Of a stretch of 64,000 nucleotides of DNA, positions 61,925 through 64,000 are shown piece by piece. The position numbers were made by a program, and so were the translations under genes. A model generated the notes under the pieces. It saw only the letters and a program-made list of their open reading frames with translations, did no database searches and was not told the DNA's origin. Location of the stretch: positions 39,618,001-39,682,000 of the forward strand of contig OX579635.1 of assembly GCA_951230915.1 (NCBI GenBank), given 5' to 3'. The stretch comes from Antitrichia curtipendula (taxonomy: Eukaryota; Streptophyta; Bryopsida; Hypnales; Leucodontaceae). The stretch's first letter is position 1, and each line of letters begins with the position of its first letter.

Positions 61925-62992
61925 CCCTTTTTTTTACTTCAATATTAGGTTTTATAGACAAAAAATAAATCTTAAAAATAATGTTAGACTACAATTGATA
62001 AAACACTTTATCAATGTAATGCTTAACGTTGAAAAGCTCGGGGTGCCTAAAATATTTTTTTCACTCATTTTTAAATGAATTAGGTATTCTAATGACAACA
62101 TGGGTCTAGTTGCAGGATCAATATAGTTGCAGGATCAATATAGTTGCAAGATCAATAGCAATTGCCCTTTTCAAACTACAACCAAGCTCCAAACTTGTAG
62201 TGCATGTGTCAAAACTTGGCTAAAATTAGAGTTAGTATTCCATATGTGGTAAATATCTTTTAACTTTAGAAAAACTCATGATAGGTTTTTAGTCTTTTGA
62301 AAAAAGAAAGTAGAAAACATGTCAAGAGCTCAATGATACAATCAAGATTCTTCTTCAATCAAAAGAATTTTGGTCCACCAAATATAATAGGAGGCAATGA
62401 TAAACAAACCTTCTCTTGAGTTTGCATATAGTGTAAAGGACCTTGAGTTCTAGAGGTTACATGTAGAATTTTGGATTTTTTTGAATTGTAGAAGTCAGTT
62501 TTTCAAAAAGTCAATCGCATTAACCAATATTGATAAATTTTTAGAAATTATTCAAGTTGCAATAAAATTCTACTGAAAATTAGAATATAATCATCAATAG
62601 AAATAAAGCGGCTCAACAAGTTTTAAGGCATTCTACATCAACCAAAGCTATGAGAGTATACCACATATGAATGAAGTCAAAGTGGAGTATTTTTATACTC
62701 CAACAACTCCTTTTAATACTCTAAATAAGTCAAAATTATTTGAATAATATAAATTCCTTCATCTAAAATTTAATAATTAATTATTTTGACAATTCACTTA
62801 TTTTTACAAGTTTGAATGACCTTGAATTAAGAGGTAGAGGTTCAAAATTGTAGTTTGGCCTTCTGAAGCCAAATGATGCATTCTATTTGACATTCAAAGT
62901 TTTTTTTACTTTAAAAATCTTGGAGTTGAACTAGGGGGTGAGGCATTGAGGCAAAGTATTAAAGACCTCCTCTTCTCTCCCCAAATCACCCC
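61925..62992 (+). repeat. Second copy of the host repeat, uninterrupted (empty site)
   Basis: Left part (61,945-62,182) follows 46,190-46,402 and right part (62,174-62,992) follows 61,031-61,640, with a single AACTACAAC where the MULE copy has two GAGTACAAC. A short tandem triplication of TTGCARGATCAATA lies at 62,112-62,160. Confidence 0.7.
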
Positions 62993-64000
62993 TTTTCTTA
63001 ATGGTTTGCTTGCATTTTGTGTAGGTATTAATTTTTCTAGTCACTCTCATTGACTCATTGTTCCTAGATGCCACATTTAACTACTTTTGGACTTTTACAT
63101 GAATTCTGGACAAAACAGTCAGAAATTTCCGGATAATAACATCTAGAGATCTCCAAATGTTGTATAGATCTTCAAATGTTTTGTATTGATCACTCAATGT
63201 TTTGCATTATCTCCAAATGACCATTTTTTTTTCTATTATTAATTCTAGACCCTTTGAAAGTCCAAAAGTAGTTAAATGCTACATCTAGGATAGTAGGGCA
63301 CCCATTTGAGATTTAAAGTGCAGACTCTTCTTGACACAATTACAATATCATTAAATAATTGTATCGAAAAAAATTTAAGAAAATTTAATGAGGCAAGTTG
63401 TCATTTAAAAAATCTTCATTAAATATTAATAAATGATGTAATACCTTGGTATATATATTGGTGGGGTATAATCATGTACCAATGGTGGTATTGAAAAATG
63501 TGATGCCCAGGTATCTCAGTACTTGTATAGCACAATCCACACTTGACAGTTGGTACCTACAAACTTTTTTATACTTGGTATGTATATTGGTATCTAGTCC
63601 TCGAAGGACAAACCTATGACCATTGATTTCAAGCCTCATTGTCCATGGCTTAGTTTGCTGCCATTTTACAACTAGATATGTATGAAAATATTTATATTTA
63701 TTTTCAAAGATGAAATTACATGTCTTCTTTATTTCATAAAAATCTAGATTTTTTTTGTGAAAAAGTGATTTTTTATAGAATTTTTGAAGAAAAAATGAAG
63801 AAAAATCACATTATATAGAAAAATATTTCTTAAATTCTAAAATTTTCACTATGTGTATATATTGCAATGAAGAACATCATAGTGTAAACTCAATTTTCCA
63901 TGTAATTCTATAATTAGAATTCAATAGACATTGAAAATACATGTAAAGCTCAAATTGCAATAAAATACTCATTAGTAGAATTTAAAAAAAATTCAAATGG
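62993..64000. other. AT-rich DNA at the window end
   Basis: No gene recognised. AATGTTTTGTATTGATC-type words recur at 63,160-63,215. Confidence 0.35.

Noticed and set aside
1..64000. CRISPR arrays, bacterial operons or prophage, prompted by ParB and methyltransferase domains
   Set aside because: Genes have spliceosomal introns, lie between transposon termini, and no regularly spaced direct repeats of CRISPR type were found.

Overview
The window is nuclear DNA of a streptophyte plant, most likely a non-seed land plant (moss, liverwort, lycophyte or fern). Grounds: intron-rich genes with GT-AG splicing, a CYP704-type cytochrome P450 of the plant CYP86 clan, and plant-type DNA transposons. The lineage assignment is an inference. 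About 80% of the window is AT-rich, gene-poor DNA made of miniature transposons and their decayed remains; no bacterial-style operons, rRNA or tRNA were recognised.

Layout. 0-4 kb: GC-richer DNA with two small cysteine-rich reading frames, one on each strand, sharing a C-x2-[FW]-x-C-x2-C motif. 4-25 kb: repeats. These include a family of short elements bounded by TTAA plus CCCCTAAAG / CTTTAGGGG ends (piggyBac-like target signature), a second family with AAGGTA ends, a 1.2-kb inverted pair of one such element, and microsatellites. 25.5-31 kb: a complete seven-exon P450 gene (+), predicted 554 aa, with all signature motifs. 31-46 kb: more miniature elements, CACTA-type elements with 3-bp target duplications, a foldback element, and a curious array of TTGG-centred motifs.

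46,403-61,030: the main find, a 14.6-kb Mutator-like (MULE) transposon. It has about 50-60-bp terminal inverted repeats, a 9-bp target-site duplication (GAGTACAAC) and a paralogous empty site at about 62,174. On the minus strand it encodes a transposase with a WRKY-GCM1-like zinc finger, a MULE DDE core and a SWIM-type finger. Running divergently on the plus strand is a many-exon cargo gene or gene pair: an acidic N-terminal protein with a SUMO-interaction-like motif, a ParB/sulfiredoxin-like domain (DGNHRRIA), a long linker and Lys-rich coiled coil, and a DNA amino-methyltransferase-like domain in beta-class order. ParB plus methyltransferase is an architecture known from phages and bacteria; I know of no description of it as MULE cargo. 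Five imperfect palindromes of about 70-110 bp lie in the introns of these genes; four share the core TCGGATCCGA and one keeps half of it. Frameshifts and one awkward stop suggest this copy is starting to decay.

If functional, the transposase would move the element, while the ParB-methyltransferase might bind or modify DNA, perhaps the element's own palindromes. That functional link is inference only. After the transposon, 61-64 kb holds the other half of the interrupted host repeat, a second tandem copy of that repeat, and AT-rich DNA.
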